This document shows, one piece after another, positions 1 through 8,618 of a stretch of DNA of 64,000 nucleotides. The stretch lies in NCBI GenBank assembly GCA_013285445.1, contig CP053448.1, positions 1,922,001-1,986,000 on the forward strand, in the 5' to 3' direction. Made by a program: the position numbers and the translations under genes. The DNA comes from Pseudomonadota bacterium. GTDB taxonomy: Bacteria; Pseudomonadota; Gammaproteobacteria; Xanthomonadales; Wenzhouxiangellaceae. The notes beneath the pieces are model-generated. The model was given only the letters and a program-made list of their open reading frames with translations. It was not told the origin of the DNA and made no database searches. The stretch's first letter is position 1, and each line of letters starts with the position of its first letter.

Positions 1-1950
1 ACTTTCCAGCTGCTCGGCGGCCAGCAGCATCAGGATCTGATCGATCAAGAGTGGCTCACCACGCGGCCCGACGGCGGCGAGGCGACTGGCGTCGGCGTCG
101 AAGGCCAGACCGAGATCGGCGCCGAAACTGCGCGCACAAAGCCTGAGTTCGGACAGCGCATCGGCATCAGTCGGATTCAGGCCCGTTCGATCATCAGCCG
201 CCGACGCATCGGTTTGCATCGGAATACACTCGGCACCGAGCGCTTCAAGCACGGTCGGCACGACTCGGGCGCACACCCCTCCCCTGCAGTCGATCGCGAC
301 CTTGAGGGCCTGCTTGAGCCGTGGTTGCCGGTTCGAAGCCGATAGGTATGCGTCGACTGCTTCCAGCTGCTTCACGACACCGGCGGCGGCTGTTTCGGCC
401 TCCGGCTCGGCGTCCTGCAGCAAGCGCTCGAGAGCCTGTCGACCCAGCAGGTCGCCGTCCAGCACGATTCGTATCGAAAAGTGCCCGGACGACGCGCCCG
501 CAACACCCACCATCAGCGCCGATCCATCAGTGTGGCGAACGGCGGCCGATTGCAGCACCGGCCACGGCAAGATGCCACCGTCGAGCACATCCAGGCCGGC
601 ACTGGCCAACCCCTCGCCCAGACCGGCGAGAAGACCGTTCGTCTGCGCCTCACGGTTGCGCCCGATCATCAGGCTGGCGACGCCGCGCCGGCGAGCCAGT
701 GCGCCGATGCGCCGTCCCAGGTCGCGGGCGGACGCTGGATGGTCCATCCCGCTTGCCGTTCCGACCAGGGCGCCGTCCTCGATATGCAGACCGTCGCGGT
801 TCGAGGCCGGCTGAGCGGCCTGGCCGGTTTTCGGGTGCGCCGGATCCGCCGCGGCGGTCTCTGCCGTTGACGGGGCGGTGTCCTTGCCAGAGCCTCGGCC
901 CGCCGCATGCGGTTCGGCCTTGTCCGGTGTCGGGGTCTGCTCCTCGCCGAGCAGCCAGGCGGGCAGATCATCCTCGGGCGGCCTGGCTGGGGCGCCGGGC
1001 GACACAGCGGGCTTTTCTGCACCGGGAGCAGCATCTACAACCAGCGTCTGATCGGTATCGGCGCCTGGGCCTGGTGCCGGCTCCCGGCCCGCTTCCGGCC
1101 CTCGCGTTGACTCACGCTGCAGCAGCGAGGCCAGACGGGTCCGGCGTCGGACCAGCAGACCAAGCATCAGGACCAGCAGACCGGAACTGCCCACAATGAC
1201 CGCCGTTCGCAGATCAAGTGGCGATGCGGTCACCGCGCGGCCCCACTCGAGCATCAGCTCAGACTCCGGAACGGGAATCCGTCCGAGACGATACTCACCG
1301 GCCTGCCCGAGGGTTGCCAGTGCCAGGCGGTGCCCATCGGCTGCTGCCATCAGGGCGACATAGTCAAGCCGCTCATCGGCCTTGAGCAGGCTGGAGATCG
1401 TGCTGACCGTCAGACGCAGGAAGATCACCCCGTCCTGCTCGGGCAGGCGCTGCGCGAATGCCAGGCTCTCACGCGCACTTGCCGGATAGTGAACCCGCAC
1501 CTCAGCGGCGCCGCGGCGTGCCGCCGCCACGATCGATTCGATCATCGCGTAGTCGCGCTCGAGCTCGTCGTTGTCTAGCACGCGGTCGAGCGGCATGGGC
1601 ACCAGCTGGAGCGTCAGGATGTTGTCGATGCTTGCCTCGCGGAGAAGGGTTCTCAGTCGCGGGGCATGGCGTGCGCCCGCGTCAAGATCGGCCTGCGCCG
1701 CCCGTATCACGGGATAGTCGGTCAATCGGGACTGAATCCGATCGATCCGGTCGATAATCGTTCGAACCTGCTCGCCGGCTGCCCGCCCGGCGCGTTCCAA
1801 CGCCAGCTGGCTGTCCAGCTGCAAATACAGCGTGACGGCACCTGTCACCAGGGCAAACAGTCCACATGCAATCAGCAGCAGGCTGCCGAAGCGAATCAGC
1901 TGGATGCCAACGCGCCCGCCTCGCGACCTGTCCGCGGCTGCAGTAACCAT
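1..1950 (-). CDS. AlgC-like phosphohexomutase homologue, membrane-anchored, degenerate active site (3' end outside window)
   Basis: The reading frame runs from ATG 1950 off the left edge (650 codons visible). Residues about 15-38 form a membrane helix, followed by a periplasmic segment of about 190 residues, a second helix near residues 230-250, a Pro/Ala-rich linker, and then a region that aligns by pattern with the phosphomannomutase/phosphoglucomutase fold (AlgC family). The family's key motifs are altered: the phosphoserine loop, normally TGSHNP, reads VAGASSG, and the metal loop, normally DGDGDR, reads DADASR. The fold is recognisable (GLAFDADASRLAAV; ALMVGVAGASSGHFSIRI), so I call it a homologue, but normal phosphohexomutase activity looks unlikely. 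Long AlgC forms with an N-terminal membrane region are known in gammaproteobacteria. It is transcribed leftward from the 1951-2111 spacer; downstream genes are not visible. Confidence 0.75.
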   Translation of the reverse strand, partial: MVTAAADRSRGGRVGIQLIRFGSLLLIACGLFALVTGAVTLYLQLDSQLALERAGRAAGEQVRTIIDRIDRIQSRLTDYPVIRAAQADLDAGARHAPRLRTLLREASIDNILTLQLVPMPLDRVLDNDELERDYAMIESIVAAARRGAAEVRVHYPASARESLAFAQRLPEQDGVIFLRLTVSTISSLLKADERLDYVALMAAADGHRLALATLGQAGEYRLGRIPVPESELMLEWGRAVTASPLDLRTAVIVGSSGLLVLMLGLLVRRRTRLASLLQRESTRGPEAGREPAPGPGADTDQTLVVDAAPGAEKPAVSPGAPARPPEDDLPAWLLGEEQTPTPDKAEPHAAGRGSGKDTAPSTAETAAADPAHPKTGQAAQPASNRDGLHIEDGALVGTASGMDHPASARDLGRRIGALARRRGVASLMIGRNREAQTNGLLAGLGEGLASAGLDVLDGGILPWPVLQSAAVRHTDGSALMVGVAGASSGHFSIRIVLDGDLLGRQALERLLQDAEPEAETAAAGVVKQLEAVDAYLSASNRQPRLKQALKVAIDCRGGVCARVVPTVLEALGAECIPMQTDASAADDRTGLNPTDADALSELRLCARSFGADLGLAFDADASRLAAVGPRGEPLLIDQILMLLAAEQLES

Positions 1951-2111
1951 CAATGTCGGGCCGGGTGTTTGATAAACAGCGCCGGGTTACGACAGACCGA
2001 ATAAGGCCGGATATGAGTATTCACGCTGTTATCTCCCCCGTGCGTTGATCCTGCTCGGCCCGCCACTGTGGCGAGCCCATCCGGCAAGTGTTCCAGAAGT
2101 GAAACATTTTC
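1951..2111. other. Spacer between the dctM end and the AlgC-like gene start
   Basis: 161 bp, noncoding. It must hold the promoter of the AlgC-like gene (leftward) and the 3' end of the TRAP operon. No clear terminator or promoter box was found. Confidence 0.4.
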
Positions 2112-3392
2112 TCAAGCGCTGCCGGCGATGCCGGGCAGCCACAACGACAATGCCGGCCACCAGGTAATGATCAACAAGGCAATCAGCAGAATGGCCAGAA
2201 ACGGCAGCGTGGCCCGATAGACTGTCAGTATATCGCGGTTGAAGCGATGGCTTGCCAGAAACAGGTTGATGCCGATCGGCGGCGTGCAGTAGCCAATCTG
2301 AAGATTGGCCAGGAAGATCACGCCAAGATGCACCGGGTCGACGCCGAAGGCCAGGGCGACCGGCAGGATCAGTGGCACCAGTATGACGAGTGCGGCGAAG
2401 ATATCGAGCAGCATGCCCGCAACCAGCAAGACCAGGTTGACCGCGAGCAGAAAGACAATCCGGCTGTCAACGAGCGGCTCGACCGCGCTGAACAGACGCT
2501 GCGGCACGCCAGCATCGATCATGACATTGGTTGAGGCCATCGACATCCCCAGCACGATCAGGATAGCGGCGACCAGCACCATCGATTGGGAGATGATGGC
2601 CGGCAGACGGGAAAAGGCGATTTCGCGGCGGAACAGCACCAGCGTGACCAGCACCCAGGCAGCGGTCACGACCGCCGCCTCGACCACCAGCAGCCAGCCG
2701 CCGTAGATACCGCCAAGCACGACAAAAGGGAGCGGCAGTTCCCACCCGATTGCCTTCAGACTGGCGCCCAACGGCACGCGCTCAACTCGCTCCCGCGGCG
2801 CACCGCGGCGCATCCAGACGGCGTAGGCCGCCATCAGGACCACCATCAGCAGCCCGGGCAGAAGGCCGGCCAGAAACAGGTCGTCGACGCCGATCCCGTA
2901 GCGGGGCGCGACCTGCTGGGCAACCACTGCATAAAGGATCAGCGGCAGCGAGGGCGCAAAAAGAACACCGAGACTGGAGCCGGCAGTCACCATGCCAAGG
3001 CTGAACCGCTCGGAATAGCCGCCATGCATGAGCGCCGGCAATAGCAGGCTGCCCAGCGCCACTACCGTGATGCCTGAGGCGCCAGTAAATGCCGTCATCA
3101 GCCCGCACAGCAACAAGGCCAGAATGGCCAACCCTCCGGGCAGCCAGCCCAGGGCCGAGCGGGTCAGGTCGACCAGTCGCTGCGGCGTCCGGCTGTCGGC
3201 GACCAGTATGCCGGCAAAGGTAAACAGCGGCAGCGCGACCAGCACCGGCAGTTCACCGATGCGCATGAACTCCATCGCCACCAGACCGGGATCCAGCTCC
3301 GCTCGCCAGTAGCCGAACAGTGCGCCGAGTCCGATGACCGCAAACAGCGGCATGCCCAGCAGGGCCAGGGCCAGCAGCAGGAGCACGATCAC
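2112..3392 (-). CDS. dctM: TRAP transporter large permease subunit (DctM family)
   Basis: A 426-residue, strongly hydrophobic protein with about a dozen membrane helices; this is the usual DctM length. It forms the ion-coupled translocation channel of a tripartite ATP-independent periplasmic transporter in the inner membrane. Typical stretches are LPVLVALPLFTFAGILVA near the N-terminus and the conserved LANLQIGYCTPPIGINLF near the C-terminus. The frame is open further upstream, but the GTG at 3392 is chosen because it overlaps the dctQ stop in a GTGA junction and gives a start directly at the first membrane helix (VIVLLLLALALLGMPLF). It is the last gene of folD-tatT-dctP-dctQ-dctM. The substrate cannot be told from sequence. 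Confidence 0.93.
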   Translation of the reverse strand: MIVLLLLALALLGMPLFAVIGLGALFGYWRAELDPGLVAMEFMRIGELPVLVALPLFTFAGILVADSRTPQRLVDLTRSALGWLPGGLAILALLLCGLMTAFTGASGITVVALGSLLLPALMHGGYSERFSLGMVTAGSSLGVLFAPSLPLILYAVVAQQVAPRYGIGVDDLFLAGLLPGLLMVVLMAAYAVWMRRGAPRERVERVPLGASLKAIGWELPLPFVVLGGIYGGWLLVVEAAVVTAAWVLVTLVLFRREIAFSRLPAIISQSMVLVAAILIVLGMSMASTNVMIDAGVPQRLFSAVEPLVDSRIVFLLAVNLVLLVAGMLLDIFAALVILVPLILPVALAFGVDPVHLGVIFLANLQIGYCTPPIGINLFLASHRFNRDILTVYRATLPFLAILLIALLIITWWPALSLWLPGIAGSA

Positions 3393-3913
3393 GCGTCGTC
3401 CCTCAGCGCCGGTCGATCTGCAGACAGCAGTCTGCTGGGCGGACGGATCGTCCAGGCAGCGAATCTGGCAGCCATGACGCCAAAGCCCAGCGGCACGATC
3501 GCTTGCACGGTCCAGGTCGGTACGCTGAGAAAGGCGAGCGCGCGGAACTCGTACTCCAGCGCGACAATGCGCAAGCCCAGCCAGGTCATGGCCAGGCAGA
3601 TCGACGCCGTGCCGAGAAACATGCCGCGGCGCAGCCACAGCCTGGCCGCCGGTGCAAGCCATCGCTCAGCCAGATCGATACGGATATGGCGCAGCTGGCC
3701 GGACGCCACCACGCTGCCGACCATGGTCAGCCACAACACCAGCGCCCGCATGGCACCGTCGGCCCACGGCAGCGCGATGCCGGCAAAATTGCGCAGCCCA
3801 ATCTGGGTCAGACCCAGCAGCACCAGGGTCAGGAACAGCACGGTCAGCAATGCGTGCTCCAGTCCGCGAATCGTGCGCCCCAGCGCGCCGCCGGTCTGAT
3901 GTGTCCTGGTCAT
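3389..3913 (-). CDS. dctQ: TRAP transporter small permease subunit (DctQ family)
   Basis: 174 residues with four predicted membrane helices, the architecture of the DctQ subunit that pairs with DctM in the inner membrane. The pattern GLTQIGLRNFAGIALPWADGAMRALVLWLTMVGSVVA matches the family in its central part (residues about 40-75), including the conserved polar and tryptophan positions. The ATG at 3913 overlaps the dctP stop by four bases (ATGA), and its own stop overlaps the GTG start of dctM, so translation of the three subunits is probably coupled. Function in C4-dicarboxylate or other organic-acid uptake is known for the family; the substrate here is not determined. Confidence 0.92.
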   Translation of the reverse strand: MTRTHQTGGALGRTIRGLEHALLTVLFLTLVLLGLTQIGLRNFAGIALPWADGAMRALVLWLTMVGSVVASGQLRHIRIDLAERWLAPAARLWLRRGMFLGTASICLAMTWLGLRIVALEYEFRALAFLSVPTWTVQAIVPLGFGVMAARFAAWTIRPPSRLLSADRPALRDDA

Positions 3914-4905
3914 TGCCCGCGCAGGGTCGCAAGACGCTGCTCGAGTCGTTCGAAGTGCGGCAGCGTGACATCGCCGGCCTCGAGCGCCTGGCGGCGGATT
4001 CGCCGGGCCAGGTCGTGCCAGCCAGACACGGCGTCGGCAGCCGGCGATACAAACTGGATGCCCTGTTTGCGCAGCGCCGCCCGTGCTTCCTGGTTGTCGG
4101 CCCGATTCTGCGCCTCGATCTGATTCAGCGCGGCCGCGAATTCTTCACTCAGGATTCTGGCCTGCTCATCGCTGAGCCGGGATATCGCGCGCTGATCGAA
4201 ACCGACCGTGCCGGCCGTCATCAGCAGCGGCATGTCCAGCACGCTTCGGACCCGTGTGTGCCACTGCAAAACGATGGCCGCCGATGGCGTGGCGGCGAAG
4301 GTGTTGACCGCGCCGGTCTGCAGCGCCGTGTATACATCAGCCAGCGGCAGCGGCACCGGTGTGGCGCCGGCGCGCTCGAGCGTCTGCTGCGACAGGCGAT
4401 CGCCGGCAGGCACCCAGATTCTGAACGCGCTGGTCACCTGTTCGGCTTGCTGCGGCAGCTCGCGGTGACTGAACAGCAGGGCAAACCCGCCCAGGCTGAT
4501 GGCCGGTGCCACCAGTCCGCCCTCGGCCAGGCCCTGGAGCACCAGCGGATCAAACTCCTCGCGCAGCGCCTGGATTTCTTCGAGCGACTGAAACACGAAC
4601 GGCATGGAGTAGAGGTTGACGGCTGCCGATACGTCGGCCAGATCACCGAGCGTAAATGCCCCGCCATGCAACTGACCCAGCCGCATGCGCCGCAGTACCG
4701 CGCTGGAATCACCCATGACACCACCGGGGTAGAACCGGACACTCACCTGTCCGTCCGTGCGCTGCTCGACGCGCTCGGCCGCCATGCGCATCTGATCCAT
4801 CCAGTTCGAACCGTCCGGTGCCAGGGTGGCCACCTTGAACTGCTGCGCATATCCGGTCGTACCCAGTATCAGCCCCAGCAGGGCAATGGCGATCGTTCGT
4901 ATCAT
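3910..4905 (-). CDS. dctP: TRAP transporter substrate-binding protein (DctP/TatP family)
   Basis: 331 residues with an N-terminal signal peptide ending about TTGYAQ, then a DctP fold beginning QFKVATLAPDGSNWMDQM. The conserved helix PLPLADVYTALQTGAVNTF is present near residues 195-215. The segment preceding it reads RIWVPAGD, where carboxylate-binding DctP proteins usually have an Arg in a KxRV context, so ligand recognition may differ; this fits the TatP branch found with TatT partners in TPR-associated TRAP transporters such as Treponema pallidum Tp0957. It acts in the periplasm, delivering substrate to DctQM. It follows tatT with a one-base stop/start overlap. Confidence 0.9.
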   Translation of the reverse strand: MIRTIAIALLGLILGTTGYAQQFKVATLAPDGSNWMDQMRMAAERVEQRTDGQVSVRFYPGGVMGDSSAVLRRMRLGQLHGGAFTLGDLADVSAAVNLYSMPFVFQSLEEIQALREEFDPLVLQGLAEGGLVAPAISLGGFALLFSHRELPQQAEQVTSAFRIWVPAGDRLSQQTLERAGATPVPLPLADVYTALQTGAVNTFAATPSAAIVLQWHTRVRSVLDMPLLMTAGTVGFDQRAISRLSDEQARILSEEFAAALNQIEAQNRADNQEARAALRKQGIQFVSPAADAVSGWHDLARRIRRQALEAGDVTLPHFERLEQRLATLRGQ

Positions 4906-5765
4906 CAGTCAAACACCTGTTCGGTTTGGTCCAGTAGCGCGGCTGCCCGTTGACGGGCAAGCTCGTTGATCAGTCGATACTCCGGATCGTCGATCTCGGA
5001 GTCGAGCACCGACTCGAGCAGCTCGACATAGAGCTCGCGATCAAAGAGCAGGCGCGCGTAGTGGTCGGCCATGAGCACGTCGACAAGCAGGTTCCTGCCC
5101 GAGGACTGGCTGCGCGCACGCTCGAAGTACGCGGCCGCAAGATCCGGTCGACCACCCGCCTTGGGCGGCCGCTGCGAATGCAGCACGGCCAGATAGAGCC
5201 AGGCCAGACCATCATCATGCTCCGGTGACTCGGCCACGACCCAGTCCAGCAACAGCTCGGCACGTGGCAGGTCGGCCAGTGCCGAGTACTGCCCGGAGTG
5301 AGCCTCGATCCAGCTGACCCAGCTCGTCGCCAGCACATACACCGTGTCAAGATCACCGGGCCGCAGATCGGACAGGCGCTGCTCGAAATCGTCATAGGCC
5401 ATGACATCAAGGTCACACAGGATCTCGGCGTGGCTGCATGCGCCCCGGCGCGCGTGCATCAGTGCCCGAGTCGTCAGGTGCCGCCGGGTGTCGCTGCTGC
5501 GCTCCGGATCAAGCAGCGACGCATGCGTTGCCGTAAGCCTCGCCGTGGCCAATCGCAGCGCGACATCGTCAGGACGCGCGCGCACCCGGGCCTCGAGCAG
5601 CATCAGGTAGGCCGGCAGCGCCGCTGATACGGTCGAAGGGTCCGGGTATGCGCGCATGACCAGCTCCAGATCGTCGGCCAGGCGCGTCGTTGCCCGCTCG
5701 ACGAAAGCCGCACAGCCAGACAAGAGGAGCAGCAGCGCCAGCGCAAATGCCCGGATGGCGGTCAC
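4905..5765 (-). CDS. tatT: TRAP-associated lipoprotein TatT (TPR-like)
   Basis: A 286-residue lipoprotein: [10 protein letters not shown] gives a lipobox with Cys18. The remainder is alpha-helical and TPR-like, with the feature that TatT proteins show near the start ([39 protein letters not shown] is split here around residues 20-58). TatT trimers associate with a TatP binding protein in the family prototype (T. pallidum Tp0956/Tp0957) and have been proposed to hold or pass hydrophobic ligands. The GTG start at 5765 is chosen because it overlaps the folD stop (GTGA) and starts directly before the signal sequence. Gene order next to dctPQM supports the assignment. Confidence 0.85.
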   Translation of the reverse strand: MTAIRAFALALLLLLSGCAAFVERATTRLADDLELVMRAYPDPSTVSAALPAYLMLLEARVRARPDDVALRLATARLTATHASLLDPERSSDTRRHLTTRALMHARRGACSHAEILCDLDVMAYDDFEQRLSDLRPGDLDTVYVLATSWVSWIEAHSGQYSALADLPRAELLLDWVVAESPEHDDGLAWLYLAVLHSQRPPKAGGRPDLAAAYFERARSQSSGRNLLVDVLMADHYARLLFDRELYVELLESVLDSEIDDPEYRLINELARQRAAALLDQTEQVFD

Positions 5766-6628
5766 GGGGCACGCACCACCAGGCCGGCCGCCTCGGCGGT
5801 ATTCTGCAACAGTGTAGCGACTGTCATGGGCCCCACCCCGCCCGGAACCGGCGTGATCCACGCCGCACGCTCGGCCACTGCCTCGAAATCCAGATCGCCA
5901 CTCAGTTTGCCGTCGTCGCCCCGGGTGATGCCGATATCCACCGCGATGCAGCCCGGCGATATCCAGTCCGACGCAACCACGCCGGGTTTGCCAACGGCCA
6001 CGCACAGCAGTTCCGCCTCGCGCACGTGCCGCTCCAGGCTGCGCGTGAAGCGGTGGGCTACCGTGACCGTGGCACCGGCCAGCAGCAACTCCAGCGCCAG
6101 AGGCCGGCCGACAATATTCGACGCCCCCACAATGACCGCGTGCTGCCCCTTCGGATCAATGCCATGAGCGGCCAGCAGGGTCATGACGCCGCGCGGCGTG
6201 CAGGGCCGCAGTCCAGGGTCACGCACCGCCAGACGGCCGATATTGACCGGATGAAATCCGTCAACGTCCTTTTCCGGCAGGATGCGGCGCGTGATTTCGC
6301 GCTCATCGAGATGGGCCGGCAGCGGCAGCTGGACAAGAATCCCGTCAATCGACGAATCGTCGTTGAGCGCGTCGATCAGTGCCAGAAGCTCACTGCGACT
6401 CACGCCGTGATTGAGCCGATGCGAGGTCGACACAAGTCCGGCCTGCTCACAGGCACGTACCTTGTTGGCCACATACACCTCGGATGCAGCGTCATCACCC
6501 ACCAGCACCACAGCGAGGCCCGGCGGACGGTACCCCTTGGCAACGCGCGCGGCCACGGCATCGGCAACGCGCGCGATCAGACGCCGGGCGACGTCACGAC
6601 CATCGAGAATGCGGCAAGGCGGGTTCAT
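5762..6628 (-). CDS. folD: Bifunctional methylenetetrahydrofolate dehydrogenase / methenyltetrahydrofolate cyclohydrolase
   Basis: 288 residues from ATG 6628, the usual FolD length; the frame is open upstream but the homologous part starts at [17 protein letters not shown]. FolD motifs are clear: [13 protein letters not shown] (with the catalytic Lys), [10 protein letters not shown], the KDVDGFHP loop, the Rossmann motif [12 protein letters not shown], and the C-terminal [19 protein letters not shown]. It interconverts 5,10-methylene-THF and 10-formyl-THF for purine and formyl-Met synthesis in the cytoplasm. Its stop overlaps the GTG start of tatT, so it is translated with the TRAP operon, an uncommon partnership. 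Confidence 0.96.
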   Translation of the reverse strand: MNPPCRILDGRDVARRLIARVADAVAARVAKGYRPPGLAVVLVGDDAASEVYVANKVRACEQAGLVSTSHRLNHGVSRSELLALIDALNDDSSIDGILVQLPLPAHLDEREITRRILPEKDVDGFHPVNIGRLAVRDPGLRPCTPRGVMTLLAAHGIDPKGQHAVIVGASNIVGRPLALELLLAGATVTVAHRFTRSLERHVREAELLCVAVGKPGVVASDWISPGCIAVDIGITRGDDGKLSGDLDFEAVAERAAWITPVPGGVGPMTVATLLQNTAEAAGLVVRAP

Positions 6629-6686
6629 GTCGCGGCACATTGTAAGATAGGATGATGCCGGAGACATGTCTTGGGGAGGATTACTG

Positions 6687-7172
6687 TTGAATCTGTTTAA
6701 CCACCACTTCATCGATATCAACAACAACCGCCTTTATCTGGACCGCTACCGCAATCAGCCGTTTCTGGTGGTCAACATCGCAACCGACAGCCCGTTCGTG
6801 CCGCAGCTGGCCCGCTTGCAGCAGGTCTATTCGCAGCACCAGCAGTCCGGGCTTGAAATACTCGCCGTACCGTGTACCGACTTCGATGAGGAGTCGCGTG
6901 ACGAAGACGGTATCGCGGAATTTCTGCGCACCGAGTATCCGGTCAATTTTCTGGTTACGGCGCGCTGTGCGGTCACCGGTCGCGGGGCTCACGCGCTGTT
7001 CATCGAGATGCTGCAGGAACATGGCAACGCGATGCTCCCCCGCGGTACGTTTCACAAGTATCTGTTTGACCGACGTGGCGAACTGGTCGAGAACTGGCCG
7101 CCGACGGTACTGCCCGACGACCCGGCACTGGTGCACTCGATCGAGCGTTACCTGAGTACCTCAGGCTTCTGA
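6687..7172 (+). CDS. Glutathione-peroxidase-fold protein lacking catalytic residues
   Basis: 161 residues from TTG 6687, preceded at a good distance by GGGGAGGA; ATG 6666 in the same frame is possible but has no ribosome binding site. The order of motifs follows glutathione peroxidases: [15 protein letters not shown] corresponds to [23 protein letters not shown] to the PCNQF motif, and [19 protein letters not shown] to the FTKFLVDRDGxVVxRFxPT region. The peroxidatic Cys position is Ser, the Gln motif is changed and the Trp of WNF is missing, so peroxidase chemistry by the normal tetrad is not expected. It is transcribed divergently from folD and convergently with der. Confidence 0.8.
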   Translation: MNLFNHHFIDINNNRLYLDRYRNQPFLVVNIATDSPFVPQLARLQQVYSQHQQSGLEILAVPCTDFDEESRDEDGIAEFLRTEYPVNFLVTARCAVTGRGAHALFIEMLQEHGNAMLPRGTFHKYLFDRRGELVENWPPTVLPDDPALVHSIERYLSTSGF

Positions 7173-7198
7173 TTGCATCGCCAATCCGCGCGCAGCGG

Positions 7199-8611
7199 CT
7201 ACCGTCGCTTGGTGCGTTTCAGATCGAACTTGCGCAGCCGCCGGCGTTTTTGCATCTGGCGCGGGGTCAGTCGGTTACGACGACCGGCGTAGGGGTTATC
7301 GCTGTCGCGGAAGACAAGATGGACGGGGATGCCGACCAGATCGAATGCTGCCCGAAAGCGATTGGCCAGGTAGCGGCGATAGGAGTCGGCGACGTGACTG
7401 GTCCGGTTGCCGTGGATGATGATACGGGTCGGAAACTGTCCGCCAGCGTGGGCATAGCGCAGCTTTGGCGCACGACCGGCAGCCGCAGGCAGCGGATGGG
7501 CGTCCACCGCGTCGCGCAGCACCCGGGTCAGGGCACCTGTGGCCAGTGACTTCGAGCCGGCCCTATGGACATGTTCAACGGCGTCAGTCAGCTCGCCAAG
7601 CCCGCTGCCGTGCAGCGCGGAGATGACCACAACCGGCGCAAAGCGGGCAAAGTCCAGGCGCTCACTGACTTCCGAAAGCAGCTGGCGTCGTCGTTCCTCA
7701 TCGATGCCGTCCCACTTGTTGAGCACAACCAGCAAGCCACGACCGGCCTCGATGACATGGCCAACCAGCCGGGCGTCCTGATCGGTCACGCCTTCGGTGC
7801 CGTCGCAGATCACGCAGACCAGCTGGGCCTGCTCGATCGCCTGCAGGGACTTGATGGTGCTGAATCGCTCCACCCCTTGGTGGCTGCCCCGCCGCCGCCG
7901 GATACCGGCGGTATCGATCAGTTCGAGCCGCAGACCATCCCGCTCGACGATGGCGTGAATCGGATCGCGCGTCGTGCCCGGCACCGGTGTGGCCAACGCG
8001 CGCTCCTCGCCCAGCAGCCGGTTGAGCAGAGTTGACTTGCCAACGTTGGGCCGACCCACCAGCGCCAGGCCGGGCACTTCCGGGGTTTGCCCCGTCTGTT
8101 CATGGTCGCCGGCCTCTGGCAGCGCCTGCGCCAGCGCTTCTTCAAGCCCGGCCAATCCCTGCCGATGGCTGGCCGAAATCGCCCTGGCCTCGCCAACACC
8201 CAGCTCACTGGCCTCGGCCAGCGCCACATCCCGGTCAAGCCCGTCGGTCTTGTTGACCACATGAACAACCGGCTTGTCGAGCCTGCGCAGCTCGACGACA
8301 ATATCGTGGTCGGCTGGCAGCACGCCCGCGCGGGCGTCGGTCACCAGCACCAGCAGATCGGCCTCCTCCATGGCCAGGCGGGTCTGGCCTTGGGCGCCCT
8401 GTCCGACGCGATCCATGGCTTTGTCCAGACCGCCTGTATCGATAATCACTGCCGGCCGACCGGCCAGCAGTGCCCGTCCGTAAATGCGATCGCGGGTAAC
8501 GCCGGGCAAGTCGGCGACCAGCGCATCGCGGCGGCGGGTCAGTGCATTGAACAGCGTCGACTTGCCCACGTTGGGCCGGCCAACGATGGCAACCACCGGC
8601 ACTTTTGTCAT
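7199..8611 (-). CDS. der: Ribosome biogenesis GTPase Der (EngA)
   Basis: 470 residues with the hallmark of Der: two tandem GTPase domains, each with the P-loop GRPNVGKS (residues about 10-17 and 187-194), switch regions DLPGVTRDRIYG and PVPGTTRDPI, NKTD/NKWD guanine specificity motifs, and a C-terminal KH-like domain (residues about 350-440) ending in a basic tail (KRRRLRKFDLKRTKRR). It acts in 50S subunit maturation. It follows bamB by 7 bp in the common gammaproteobacterial order. Confidence 0.98.
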   Translation of the reverse strand: MTKVPVVAIVGRPNVGKSTLFNALTRRRDALVADLPGVTRDRIYGRALLAGRPAVIIDTGGLDKAMDRVGQGAQGQTRLAMEEADLLVLVTDARAGVLPADHDIVVELRRLDKPVVHVVNKTDGLDRDVALAEASELGVGEARAISASHRQGLAGLEEALAQALPEAGDHEQTGQTPEVPGLALVGRPNVGKSTLLNRLLGEERALATPVPGTTRDPIHAIVERDGLRLELIDTAGIRRRRGSHQGVERFSTIKSLQAIEQAQLVCVICDGTEGVTDQDARLVGHVIEAGRGLLVVLNKWDGIDEERRRQLLSEVSERLDFARFAPVVVISALHGSGLGELTDAVEHVHRAGSKSLATGALTRVLRDAVDAHPLPAAAGRAPKLRYAHAGGQFPTRIIIHGNRTSHVADSYRRYLANRFRAAFDLVGIPVHLVFRDSDNPYAGRRNRLTPRQMQKRRRLRKFDLKRTKRR

Positions 8612-8618
8612 GCGCTGG

